Shown: positions 24,776 through 35,483 of the stretch, one piece after another
How the letters are laid out: each line of letters opens with the position of its first letter
Position numbering within the stretch: position 1 is the first letter of the stretch
Origin: Calliopum simillimum
Taxonomy: Eukaryota > Arthropoda > Insecta > Diptera > Lauxaniidae
Assembly: GCA_951812925.1 (NCBI GenBank)
Contig: OX638371.1
Coordinates: 45,296,101-45,360,100 of the forward strand
DNA: 64,000 nucleotides
Reading direction: 5' to 3'
Made by a program: the position numbers and the translations under genes
Notes under the pieces: generated by a model
Seen by the model: the letters and a program-made list of their open reading frames with translations, nothing else
What the model was told of the DNA's origin: nothing
Databases searched by the model: none

Positions 24776-24910
24776 TATACCCTACACCCAGGGTATATTC
24801 ACTTTGTCCTTCCGTTTGTAACGCAGAGGAGGAGGCGTGGCAGATATAGAAAAGTATATATATTCTTGATCAGCGTCACCTCCTGAGTCGATAAAGCCAT
24901 GTCCGTCTGT

Positions 24911-24958
<48 letters not shown>

Positions 24959-25745
24959 GTGGCTGGCTGTGTGTGGAAATATACTTTTTGGGAAAACTAA
25001 GCAAGATAATTCAATGAAATTTGGTGCGCAACTTTCGACGTCAAAGTTAGCTCGGGGGATTGAAAATGAGCGAAATCGGTCAACGGACACGCCTACCACC
25101 CATACAAAAAATATATTAAAAATGCAACTTTTTGGGTTTTTTTCACGATAATGCAACCTAAATACATACAAATGCTACGAATTGTAAGCGCAAGCTCTGA
25201 ACAAAAACCAGGAGAATTCGGATAAGAGGACGTGGCACCTCCCATATAAGCAAAAACTTCAAAGCGCTATACTGAAAGCGTTTTTTGAGATAATCAAACT
25301 AAATTTTACTCAAATGCTAAGAACTATAAGTTTAAACTCTGAGAAAAAACTGGTTGAATTTGGACAAGAGGGCGTGGCACCTCCCATATAAGCAAAAGGT
25401 TCAAAACGCTATACTGAAAACATTTTTTGAGATAATCCAACCAAATTTCACTCAAATGCTAGGAACTATAAGTTCAAACTCTGAGAAAAAACTGGGTGAA
25501 TTTGGACAAGAGGGCGTGGCACCTCCCATATAAGCAAAAGGTTCAAAACGCTATACTGAAAGCATTTTTTGAGATAATCCAACCAAATTTCACTCAAATG
25601 CTATAAGTCTAAACTTTGAGAAAAACTGGGTGACTTTGGACAAGAGGGCGTGGCACCTCCCATATAAGCAAAACTTTCAAAATACTGCTGTGTAGGGTAT
25701 TTAATGTTTGGCCAGGCCAAAGGTAACAACCTTACTAGTTTTTAT
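24776..25745. repeat. dispersed fly repeat, copy 2 (fullest)
   Basis: It starts CCTACACCCAGGGTATATTC, then CCTTCCGTTTGTAACGCAGA, TATATATATTCTTGATCAGC and GTCCGTCTGTC. A (CTGG)n microsatellite (24913-24968) follows, then four ~145-bp GGGCGTGGCACCTCCCATAT units (25226-25690). It ends at TGTAGGGTATTTAATG and GGCCAGGCCAAAG. The same 3' end appears at 48455-48505. Confidence 0.7.
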
Positions 25746-26145
25746 TTGCAATTTTTTTCAAAATTTTTTAGTGCCTTATTCAAGTGTTTGTTGAATACTA
25801 AATATTAATATTAAATAACAGATACCATGGCAATGATTTAATTTAAAATTGAAAATTTAAAGTGAAATTTTCTTTCTTGCATTTGTAAAAATATGTTTAA
25901 AGTAGAGTTGCCGAGTACTACATTTAAGCCCAGATTGGGAGGTTAGACACCTAAGACAACGGTTATATGCAAAATAAAATGAGTATTTAGTTTCAACGAT
26001 TAACTCAAAAACAAAGTAATATGAATTTGGCTAAATATTATTACAATTTTTTACAATTTTTGACAATATTCTGAGGTTATTGCTGCAAATTTGAAGTTAT
26101 TTCTGCAGAAATATGGCATTGCTGCAGCTTATTTCAATGCCTGGT

Positions 26146-26524
26146 GTGAGGTTATATATCTGTGAACTTTTGACAAAACAACCTAACTCGAAATTGGCAA
26201 CTTTTCAGGAGAGCCTACAAACTGATTAACTACTTTTCAATAATGTGGCTCAGTTTCGTTGATGCAGCATTGAATCTCCTCTTTCCATACATTTTTACTA
26301 ATCTTAAAGTGTCAGCTGTCAAATTATTATTTTTTTTTGGTTCATAACACTTCAAATCTTGCGTGAACTATGGGACACCCTTATATCTCTTTAACAAGAA
26401 ATCATAGAGACATGGCGATTATACCAATAGAAGCATATTTAAATTTTTTATTTAGGACTAAAATCCTGGAGAATTGTCATATCTCGACTTAGGTTGTTTT
26501 GCCAAAAGTCCACAGATATGTAAT
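26146..26524. mobile_element. MITE nested in hAT
   Basis: The inverted ends are ATATCTGTGAACTTTTGACA with AAACAACCTAACTCG, against their complement at 26485-26524 (CGACTTAGGTTGTTTTGCCA, AAAGTCCACAGATAT). The size is about 379 bp and there is no ORF. Confidence 0.6.
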
Positions 26525-27715
26525 AAATTAAGATATAAATTGGATGATAAAATAATAAATGCTTTAATTTTCCTAAAACCATATTTTAATAATAATAAAA
26601 CTGATTAAAAGAAAAGTTTTTTTTTTCAAGTCCAACACTTGTTAAAACTTCGATCTCACTATTTTATATAATTAAATATGTATGATATTTTATATATGCA
26701 TTTAACTAAGCATATAATGCTGCAATGTACCTTTATGTTCGTTTTTGAAGTAAATAAGTATTTTTGAATTTTTTGTTTTTTAAAAAAGGTGTGAATTGTT
26801 TAATGAAATGAACCTGTTTTAAGAAATTGTTCTTAAATATTTGTTACACTTTTTAAATAAAATGTCTTTGTAGGGGTGTAGTAGTGGTATAAAAGACAAA
26901 ATATTAGGAATTTTTAATAATAAATTCTGCTTTATTTAGAAAGAAAAAAATTCATACAAGTCCCGAAAAATCCCGGGATCCCGGGATTCAAAATTTTCTG
27001 ATCCCGGGATCGCAAAAAGTCGAAAAATTGGAATCCCTAGTGTACACATAGAAGTAACCGTATAGAAGATATTCAATAGAAACCGGTTTTTTGGCATTTT
27101 AAGGGTTTTTTTGGAATATCTTCTAAACGGTTACTTCTATGTGTACACATATCGCTTATTTTTTGTAGGTCTTGTAATTCTCTACAAATTTGGTCCCAAT
27201 ACTTTTTATCGTAGTACTTACCAATTCGCAGATATCCTTAAAAAACCAGTAATTTCGAAGCCTTAACGGTTATTCAAGAATATTTTTAAGGTCATGTGCC
27301 GTTCGAAAAAAAATTTTCTACGGTACATAGAAAATTAAATTATTTTTCAAACGGCATTTTAATTTTGTTTGTACAACTTCTCATTAAAGAGTTATTGCAA
27401 TTTAAAAAGTAAGATATTTTAATATAAACTCATAGGTAGTATTTCATATCATAACTGTTAACAACTATTTAAATTAGGTGATCTCCTAAACTAGAAGTCG
27501 TACGCAACTACTTTTAACGTACTTTTGTAGGAAATTTCCTGTGCTACAAAATTTTTCTGTAGAAGTTAGCATTAGCGAGATATTTGCAAAAAACTGATTT
27601 TAGCGGCCTTTAGCCCTTAAAACTTTTTATGCGCACACGACTTTGCAATGGACTTTTCACAGTTTGTGTATCATGCATAAATAAAGACAATTCCGGTGAA
27701 AAATTTCCACTGTAT

Positions 27716-28180
27716 ATCAATCATTGGTTTTATCAGCTTTCTGAATTCATTTTTACCATGAACGATTTTTAATATTCAGGCCGAGTTTTGAACCGGTTTT
27801 CTTGAAAAGTGGTCAAAAATTCTGAAAAATTTTGTTGAAATTCTGATCAAAAAATTAAAGCCAGGAATTTTTTTAATTGAATTCGTTTTATTTTGGTGTT
27901 TAAAAAATAAGTCAAAAATCTTCATCGAGATCACTGCAGCGTAAAAAGTTGTTCAGGCTCAAAGGGTCACGAGGATATTTGCAAAAAAACTTTTAATGTG
28001 GAAGTGACATGGATGATGAATTTTGACATTTGTTATAAAACACCAAATAAAGATTCCAGTCGAAAAATTGCTGTCTTTGAATTTATTATCATTTTTAAAA
28101 AAAAAAAAAAACCTTCAAACATCAATCAAGATAAAAACAGATTCAGAAAGTTGCCAAAACCAATGATATTAATTTTTTTT
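27716..28180. repeat. small foldback
   Basis: ATCATTGGTTTTATCAGCTT with TCTGAATTC at 27720-27750 is inverted at 28134-28172 (CAGAAAGTTGCCAAAACCAA, TGAT). It lies between the large foldback and the right CGGTGACCA end. Confidence 0.5.
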
Positions 28181-28848
28181 TTTTAAGATGATACAATAGT
28201 GTTTTGTAAAGAAGGTATCTTTTTAATATAAAAAACGGGGGCTTGATTTTCATTTTAGACCAATGTTTTGCTGGCCAAATTTACTTAGAATTTTCCGTAG
28301 ATTACTTTTCCGTTAAACGATTGGTCATACCTTTTCCTTCCGAACAATTTAGCTTACGCTAATATAGATTTGAGATCGTTAGAGTAAACACTGTTACCGA
28401 CACCTCTTTTCTCATTTCAAATTTTTGTTTGCATGCAATATTTATATTCACGTGGCAACATTATTTCGATTTTGCTAGTTTATTTTTATTTAATTTTTTT
28501 GTGGAAACCGCATTACAAAACAATTTTGCGAAATACAGAACATTTCTATGTTTAAAAAATTATACAGAACAGAGGCCTCAAATACAGAACTGTTCTGTAT
28601 AATACAGTACGATTGGTCACCGCACATATATACTTAAATATTTTCACAATATTTCCGGACATCCTGTTCATTTTACATTATTATTCAAGCAAACCTTTTT
28701 CTTTATGTAGGTTAAGAGTTTTAATTAAATTTATTGGTTTGGAACTGTTTGGTCCAATCTCCATAAAAATTTTTTCTAGAAAAGCTAAAACAAAGCCAAA
28801 ACAAAGATAGCGAATGTCTTAAGCTAATAAAATATAAAAGTTACATAC

Positions 28849-29154
28849 ATGTTGCATGGATTCCCGATTTCATACGGCAAACGTATTTTTTGTTCAATAT
28901 CCTCAATGCAGTTGTCATACAATACTGCAGTAATTACATCAGGGTCGAAAGGTCTACTTGTAGAATAACAATGCTGTAGGCTTTCGTCGATAATATTTAT
29001 ACTTTCTCCAATCGGACAGCATTTTTTCAATCGAGAATTTGAATTATAAATAGGTTGTTTTTTGGACTTTTCTCTTTGTGAGCAATCGTTAGGTATTCCT
29101 TTTTCAAGTTGCGCTTCGCTAAACAGATGTTGCGCAGCATATTCAATGTTGGCA
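28849..29154 (-). CDS. Mth-like GPCR exon B: Cys-rich ectodomain
   Basis: This 306-nt exon (1 + 101 codons + 2 nt) starts after ...gaattatag and ends before GTATGTAAC. It encodes a soluble, Cys-containing segment with NDC, a LKKCCPIGES block, LQHC, DNC and a terminal EIGNPCN. The KCCP..G block and the later G-x-PC motif are what I recognise from the N-terminal ectodomain of Methuselah-like receptors, where paired cysteines form disulfides. There is no hydrophobic segment, as expected for an extracellular part. The split codon AT|G at the 3' junction gives Met and keeps the frame into exon C, whose first residues (FLFSDRSDVFYVLQDGSLLV) continue the same ectodomain. The apparent first residues of the open frame (LNYS) lie in the intron, since no ATG is present there. 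Confidence 0.82.
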
Positions 29155-29638
29155 CTATAATTCAAAAAGTAAAGTACTTTAGTTCACAGTTACATAAATA
29201 TATAAGTCCGTATTCATTAGATTTATTATGCATTCGTTAAAAAGTGTTATAAGTAGTTAGAACACAAATAATCTCTTAAAATGTAGTTTATGCATAAACG
29301 TGTTTTAAAAGCATTCAAACTTATATGGGGATTTCTTAAAACTAGTAGGCAACACTTCGTCTCCTGACAACTTGACGTTAAACGACAGCTGATTTTGACA
29401 AGTAATGTTGGGTTATAAAAAGGCAAACAAAGTCAAGTGCAAAGTCAACAAAAACTCAAAAAAAAAAAAAAAAAAATCAATGCACGGTACGAAAGGAGTT
29501 CACTAAGAAGTGGCCAGCCTACATTCTCATACTGGTCCCAGTTTTAGAAAATTCCTCTTTTTTGATTTTTTTTTTATTTCTTAAAGTTTGCTTATGTACA
29601 TTTCCTGCCAAACAGCTGATTTTGACAGCTGGCTTAAA

Positions 29639-29986
29639 GGGGCTATCCATAAATTACGTCACACGAATTTCATGATTTTTAGACCCCCCACATGTCACAC
29701 TCTATCACATATTCATAGACCCCCCTATTTGTGACATCACACTCTGCCTTTTTATACCTTAAAATTAACTGAACGATTTTTTTTTTGTTTTTGTTTTTAA
29801 TGTTAAGTAATTTAATATGCTTAGATCTTAAGGTTTTTGTGAACAAAATATGCTTGAAAATTTCGAAAATTTTTCGATTTGAATTTTGTGACATCACACT
29901 TTCCAAGACCCCCATCTGTCAAATTTTGTCACAAATTTGTGAGTCCCCCCTTCCCCTAAAAGTGTGGCGTATTTATTGACAGCCCC
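29639..29986. mobile_element. MITE with GGGGCTRTCNATAAAT ends
   Basis: The left end GGGGCTATCCATAAATTACG (then TCACAC) is matched by the inverted right end GGGGCTGTCAATAAATACGC (CACAC). Subterminal GTGACATCACACT and GACCCCC motifs occur in both halves. Flanking AAA on both sides may be a 3-bp duplication. The length is 348 bp, non-coding. Confidence 0.75.
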
Positions 29987-30229
29987 AAACCATCGTTAAG
30001 ATAAAAATAAAATAAAAATACTTTTATGCGTAACAAAATGTTTATGACCTTATAACTATCGCTGATATAGGATACGGGGGAAAGTGTCTAAGAAAAGTGT
30101 GACAAAATGTTTAATTTATTTATAGAACTGTACTCCCCCCTATGCTCCTCCTAGAAGTTATAGGGGAATACACACATACTACAGAGCTGCTGGAAGAATT
30201 AATTGCAAGCGAATTATCATTACTTATGC

Positions 30230-30406
30230 ATTATAAATATAGTGGTACAAGTCCAATGCAAAGTCATGAGTGCACAAAAAGTTATTCAGGCTCAAAGGTC
30301 GCAAAAATCAGTTTTTTTACAAATATTTCGCTAACGGCTACTTCTACAGAAAAATATTGTGGCGCAATTTTGTAGCTCAAAAAATTTCCTATGATGATGC
30401 TGTGAC
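30230..30406. repeat. partial copy of the 23.7-27.7 kb foldback
   Basis: It shares AAGTCCAATGCAAAGTC, GGCTCAAAGGTCGC and CTACTTCTACAGAAAAAT with the arm at 23785-23890. It resumes after the hAT at 34977-35095 (GTTACAATAACTCTTGAATG). Confidence 0.6.
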
Positions 30407-30654
30407 TAGGGTTGCCAACCGTACTATAATATATAGCATTGTACTATATTTCGGGTCTGCGTACTATATACTGTTGAATAAATATATAGTACGCAAAATT
30501 CCTATATTTATACTATATTTATGATGACCGTACTATATTTTTCTGTGTTAAGTAAAGCACAGAAGTTATTGCTTTTCCATACGTTAATCAGAATGTATTT
30601 CTACAAGCACAGATTAAGTGTCCACAAATACACATCTTAAGTTTTGAAATACCG

Positions 30655-32590
30655 AAAGTTATACACGGTGGTTTTAAAAAAATTTCAACTTTTTGAAATA
30701 CCACCCGCGATTTTTTTCGGGGATAGTGTTGGGGGACCCTTCTAGTATCAGAATCCGGGAACCGCGAAATCGAACGTCCAGCCGTTTTTTTTTTTTTTCG
30801 ACATTTTAGTTTTTTTAACGATTTTTGAGAATGTCTCGGATTTATATACATATTATGTACACATATATATGTATGTACGTACATATATATACTTGTATAT
30901 GTATATATGTGTAATATATATATATGTAGATATATATACATACATGCATACATACATATAAAAGGTATCGTTTCCGCACCATTTATTTTAAAAAAAAATC
31001 GGTTTTTTCGTATATAAAAAAACACAAACAAAAACCGGATACAGCAATAGTCACTCCAGATGTGATTTTTGATGCTTAATCCGAATCCGGTCTTAGAATT
31101 GCTCTATTACTTCTGGACTTTGAGATATCCCTACATATATGTATAAAGGACACCACTTTTTTTCCTATTTCTGAAGTTATATAACAAGATAAGATAATAT
31201 TATGCCGTAAAATCTGGTATGACAGTTAATAGCCCTAGTTTTTTTCTTGAAAACTCAATCAAACCGATAACGATATCTTTTTTTTTGTCGGAGATATCTT
31301 TACCTAAAAAGTTAAAAAAGTGCAAAAACACGATTTTTGGCTATATTGGATGTTATATGCAGGACACACAAAATTCTTCTGTGAATTTCTATTACCAGAA
31401 GCATTAAGTACTTTCTTTTGGCTTTCAATTGAGCTATTAAATGTTTATCTGCAATATTTCTCTGCAAAGTTATGTTAACTTTAAAATCACACCATGAAAC
31501 TCAAAGTGAAAAATCTCGGTTTTCGGCTATATTTGAGGTTGTATACAGTACGGACGAAACTCGTCTGCTCTTTTTTACTAACCGACACATTTAAAACCAT
31601 TCTTTATCTTCAACATGAGCCAACAAGAGGTCTCTTGTAATAGTTTTCTTAAAAGTTATGACTATTTTAAGACGACATGTTGCAGCAATACGTATGTAAG
31701 AAATACTCGTACACTATATTTTAGTGGCACCCCTGTGAGTTTGCACTTCATAATGTAATTTTTAAATGGTCATAACTTTGTAGAGGAATATTGCAGATGA
31801 ACATTTAATAGCTCAATTGAAAGCCAAAAGAAAGTACTAAATGTTTCTGGTAATAGAAATTCACAGAAGAATTTTGTGTGTCCTGCATATAACATCCAAT
31901 ATAGCCAAAAATCGTGTTTTTGCACTTTTTTAACTTTTTAGGTAAAGATATCTCCGACAAAAAAAAAGATATCGTTATCGGTTTGATTGAGTTTTCAAGA
32001 AAAAAACTAGGGCTATTAACTGCCATACCAGATTTTACGGCATAATATTATCTTATCTTGTTATATAACTTCAGAAATAGGAAAAAAAGTGGTGTCCTTT
32101 ATACATATATGTAGGGATATCTCAAAGTCCAGAAGTAATAGAGCAATTCTAAGACCGGATTCGGATTAAGCATCAAAAATCACATCTGGAGTGACTATTG
32201 CTGTATCCGGTTTTTGTTTGTGTTTTTTTATATACGAAAAAACCGATTTTTTTTTAAAATAAATGGTGCGGAAACGATACCTTTTATATGTATGTATTCA
32301 TGTATGTATATATATCTACATATATATATATTACACATATATACATATACAAGTATATATATGTACGTACATACATATATATGTGTACATAATATGTATA
32401 TAAATCCGAGACATTCTCAAAAATCGTTAAAAAAACTAAAATGTCGAAAAAAAAAAAAACGGCTGGACGTTCGATTTCGCGGTTCCCGGATTTTGATACT
32501 AGAAGGGTTCCCCAACACTATCCCCGAAAAAAATCGCGGGTGGTATTTCAAAAAGTTGAAATTTTTTAAAAACCACCGTGTATATTAAAC
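30655..32590. mobile_element. 1.9-kb palindrome (CACGGTGG ends), copy 1
   Basis: Arms 30661-~31475 and ~31770-32583 are near-identical inverted copies, ~810 bp each, around a ~290-bp loop. They begin TATACACGGTGGTTTT and contain an ATATATGTACGTACATATAT-type microsatellite. The 147- and 124-codon frames at 30588-31031 (-) and 32214-32588 (+) encode the same low-complexity translation because they lie in opposite arms; they are not genes. A second copy lies at 40797-45316. Confidence 0.88.
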
Positions 32591-32788
32591 AAATTTCTCA
32601 CTTTTTAAAAATCACGAACGCGCCTTTCGATTAATGCAATATGCATGTTACCAAACGCGCCTGTCTTACTGCTTTTAAAAATTGACAACATCAAGCAAAT
32701 CTTTGCTTCGTTTTTATTTTGAAATTTTGTTAATTATTTTCACTAAGTGGTTGCTCTTCCTGTCAAAAAGTTGAAGTCTAATTAAATT

Positions 32789-32960
32789 ATGGAAAGTGGA
32801 AGTGAAAACGAAAGTGCCTCAAATCTAAATGCACCACTAACACCTATTAAGGCTTCAAAAATACAAACCTGAATGGGAAAAATAGTATGACTGGATTACT
32901 GGATTACTAAAGATCCGCAAAACGTCTATATTTTCAATCGGAAAAAGTGGCTTTGGCCAG
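32789..32960 (+). pseudogene. hAT transposase N-terminal fragment
   Basis: The sequence after ATG 32789 reads MESGSENESASNLNAPLTPI, then frame-shifted KPEWEK and YDWITKDPQNVY, the latter disrupted by a 10-bp duplication (ACTGGATT repeated at 32891-32908). The context (hAT TIR, plus strand, 5' of the direct repeat) suggests a first exon with a degenerate BED-type finger. The family call is inferred from the ends. Confidence 0.45.
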
Positions 32961-33442
32961 GTGAGCTTTTTGGCGATACTTCAATTTCCGTAGCTACTTG
33001 ATTTCATAATGTTTTCACATGAAATGATCCACAATAAGTTGAGAAAATTTAAGAAAATCTTTCGTCATGTCATCTTGTTTTCGTAATATTGAGACTTAAA
33101 GCTTTTAGAGTGCAAGCCCAGTCAAATCTAAATTTTATTGAAATTTATTTAATATTTCGTATTTTTAAGCCTTGGTATTTTATAAACAAAGCGAGATATC
33201 GAAAAATTTAATATAGTTTTTTTGACTTGTCATGGGTCAATTTATAAAAAAAACATCTTTAAATCGAAGGGCCACGGAAATCGCAGAAAAAGCATAGTTT
33301 TTACAAAAATAAGTACCAAATATATCTTTTTCTAGTTTTTACTCTTTCCATGGAATACTATATTTTTTTGTAGCGTACTATATTTTTTAAGGCTTTTTCT
33401 GAAAAATACTATATTTTACTGAAAAAATGTTGGTAACCCTAG
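32922..33442. repeat. direct repeat within hAT, unit 1
   Basis: About 520 bp from GTCTATATTTTC to ..GTTGGTAACCCTAG are repeated at 34444-34969 with few mismatches (shared GGCTTTGGCCAGGTGAGCTT, TTTTTTGACTTGTCATGGGT). Both copies finish with the hAT right end, so this may be the end of a second, tandem or nested copy of the same element. Confidence 0.8.
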
Positions 33443-33649
33443 TTATCATGCCAATAACATTTATTTTATTCCTTTTTATGCTTAATTTTGTAACAATTGG
33501 AGTATTTTTTAACAAATTAAAAAATATGATCGATTTTGAAGCACATAGTTTTTTTTTTTTTTTTTTGACGTCCTAGATTGGCAAAATAAAATCTCACACT
33601 GTGCGGAGGTGGCCCGATTGACGTGAAACGTCGCATAAACAAAATATAT

Positions 33650-34102
33650 TGTTACGAAATTTCCTGTCTCTATGACGATAATTTCGATCTCTTACTGTTT
33701 TCTGAGTTCGATCACTGGATTGTGTAGCAATCAAAAACACACACTTTATTTAGTTATAAAATGGTTTATTTAAATCACAAATGTTTATTTTCACACGGTA
33801 CAATTGTTTATTTCACTATTTGTTACATTCAAAATCTAATATTACAATTAGCATTTTATTTACTTTCACTGGCACTGTGTGTACAACTCTTTCACTTTAT
33901 TGCTTAAAATCAACTCCTTTTATACCCAAATGAACGTTCTAGAATTGGATTAGCGAAACATCTGGCAACATCTCGTTGGTTCTTTCGGCTAATAGTTTCC
34001 TGACAAAACTTGGCATCACTGTCAAGTACTCTTGTGACGTCACTGGTTCTATACTCGAAATGTCGCGAAGTTTCTTTTCATGTGTTGTTATTTTTCGTCA
34101 CA
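33650..34102 (-). mobile_element. solo LTR (453 bp) with ATAT duplication
   Basis: It starts TGTTACGAAATTTCC and ends CGTCACA, flanked by the 4-bp duplication ATAT (33646-33649, 34103-34106). On the minus strand it reads TG...CA with a TATA box GGGTATAAAAGG near 33925 and an AATAAA-type signal downstream. That is LTR architecture of a Ty3/gypsy-like element. No internal coding region is attached, which implies LTR-LTR recombination. Confidence 0.72.
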
Positions 34103-34121
34103 ATATGTACGGATATTTTTA

Positions 34122-34443
34122 AGGGCCGTCCACACGTACAGTCTTACGTGCGCAAGCCTAGTTCGTGCAAACTAGAGAGTTTGCGCATACTTCTCTTATT
34201 GCGTCCACACGACACAGGCAAGTCTGTGCAGTTTTCAGTATACTTCATTTTCATAGCAATATGACGTCTAGAAAAAATTTTATTTTCATTTGAATTGTTT
34301 TTCCTTTTGTATGTTTTCCAAAATAAATCAATGAAAAAACCCAAAATTTTCATGACAGAGCTATCACATCCAATATAAATGCATTTGAAGACTGCACTTT
34401 AAGCGACAGATTGAAGGCACGGCCTGTACGCCGTCCACACAAA
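34122..34443. repeat. GGCCGTCCACAC-bounded block
   Basis: It begins GGGCCGTCCACACGTACAG and ends GTACGCCGTCCACAC, with a further GCGTCCACACGACAC at 34201. It separates the solo LTR from unit 2 of the direct repeat. Its nature is unclear. Confidence 0.35.
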
Positions 34444-34968
34444 ACGTCTATATTTTCTATCGAAAAAAAAGTGGCTTTGGCCAGGTGAGCTTTTTGGCGA
34501 TACTTAAATTTCCGTAGCTACTTGATTTGACAATGTTTTCACATAAAATGACCCACAATAAGTTGAGAAAATTTTAGAAAATCTTTCGTCATATCATCTT
34601 GTTTTCATGATATTGAGACTTAAAGCTTTTAGAGTGCAAGCCCAGTCAAATCTAAATTTTATTGAAATTTATTTAATATTTCGTATTTTTAAGCCTTGGT
34701 ATTTTATAAACAAAGCGAGATATCGAAAAATTTAATATAGTTTTTTTGACTTGTCATGGGTCAATTTATAAAAAAAAAAACATCTTTAAATCGAAGGGCC
34801 ACGGAAATCGCAGAAAAAGCATAGTTTTTACAAAAATAAGTACCAAATATATTTTTTTCTAGTTTTTACTCTTTCCATGAAATACTATATTTTTTTGTAG
34901 CGTACTATATTTTTTAAGGTTTTTTCTGAAAAATACTATATTTTACTGAAAAAATGTTGGTAACCCTA
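34444..34968. repeat. direct repeat within hAT, unit 2
   Basis: This is the second copy of 32922-33442, ending at the hAT right terminus. It has an AAAAAAAAAA expansion and scattered point changes relative to unit 1. Confidence 0.8.
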
Positions 34969-35136
34969 GCTGTGACTGTTTTCGGATAGCTACATACAGG
35001 TGCATATCAATATATTTCACTATTTAAGTTACAATAACTCTTGAATGAGTAGTAGAACAAACAAAAATTGAAAAACCTTGTTTATAGGAAACTAAAATTC
35101 TTTGCCCGCTTTGCTGGGCATGTTTGTTTTGTTTTT

Positions 35137-35224
35137 TGTTTCCCAATAGCTTGGAAGATAAAGATAAAAGCGTGAAGCTTTGTTTCCCAATGGCTTGGAA
35201 GATAAAGATAAAAGCGGGAAGCGG
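35137..35224. repeat. two 44-bp tandem units
   Basis: TGTTTCCCAATAGCTTGGAA and AGATAAAGATAAAAGCG occur twice, at 35137 and 35181, with a few substitutions. The small frame 35124-35312 is a translation of this. Confidence 0.75.
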
Positions 35225-35483
35225 TCCCTACGCTTGCCTACAAATAGTACTATCGCCAGACTATTTAGTCTGTCGTGTGAACCATCAAATAAACGAAACC
35301 GTCCACGACTAACATGTTACCAACAATTTTCGCGTCGTAAATATTCATAATGCCGAAAAATGTGAGAGATGAAAAAATCAAGAGATCAAAGGAACTATCA
35401 AATTTTAAAAACAAAAACATGTCAAGCAGCCGTCGCTAAGAGACTGTTATCGGCTTGTCGTGAAATTGGCTGCAAACATCATT

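Larger units (their letters stand above)
24313..27039 (+). mobile_element. hAT transposon with TAGGGATT ends and GTGTACAC duplication
   Basis: The TIR is TAGGGATT, followed by subterminal AATCCCGGGATT repeats at both ends (24325-24400, 26965-27015). Perfect 8-bp duplications GTGTACAC lie at 24305-24312 and 27040-27047. A hAT C-terminal remnant lies at 24608-24775. The interior also carries a dispersed fly repeat and a MITE. Confidence 0.85.
23730..27715. mobile_element. large foldback (arms ~580 bp) split by a hAT
   Basis: The left arm 23730-24312 and right arm 27041-27715 are inverted copies. Shared blocks include TTATGCATGATACACAAACT, AAAAGTACGTTAAAAGTAGT-like sequence and TTTTTTGTAGGTCTTGTAAT. 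Near 27090 the centre is GTAACCGT..CTTCTA/..AACGGTTACTTC. Removing the hAT (24313-27039) and one target copy restores a continuous palindrome. Confidence 0.8.
23611..28623. mobile_element. composite element with CGGTGACCA ends
   Basis: The left end CGGTGACCATTTATTTGAAA and the inverse of the right end (CGGTGACCAATCGTACTGTA) share 10 terminal bases and nearby TACAGAAC repeats (23639 and 28528-28600). Between them lie the large foldback and the nested hAT. No matching target duplication is evident, so the pairing of these ends is tentative. Confidence 0.45.
30407..34968 (+). mobile_element. hAT transposon with TAGGGTT ends and GCTGTGAC duplication
   Basis: The ends are TAGGGTTGCCAAC at 30407 and its inverse GTTGGTAACCCTA ending at 34968. 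Perfect 8-bp duplications GCTGTGAC lie at 30399-30406 and 34969-34976. Many (G)TACTATATTT repeats lie next to both ends. A decayed transposase start lies at 32789. The interior holds a 1.9-kb palindrome, a direct duplication (32922-33442 and 34444-34968), a solo LTR and a short GGCCGTCCACAC-bounded block. Confidence 0.83.

Noticed and set aside
29380..29440. Possible promoter upstream of exon B (TTATAAAAAGGC)
   Set aside because: Exon B begins at a splice acceptor in phase with exon A, and there is no start codon at its 5' end.
30588..32588. Two near-identical open frames of 147 and 124 codons on opposite strands
   Set aside because: They lie in the two arms of one palindrome, and their translation is low complexity from the TA-rich microsatellite.
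30655..32590. Assignment of the 1.9-kb palindrome to Transib from its CACGGTG ends
   Set aside because: Neither copy shows a clear 5-bp GC-rich target duplication, so end similarity alone is insufficient.
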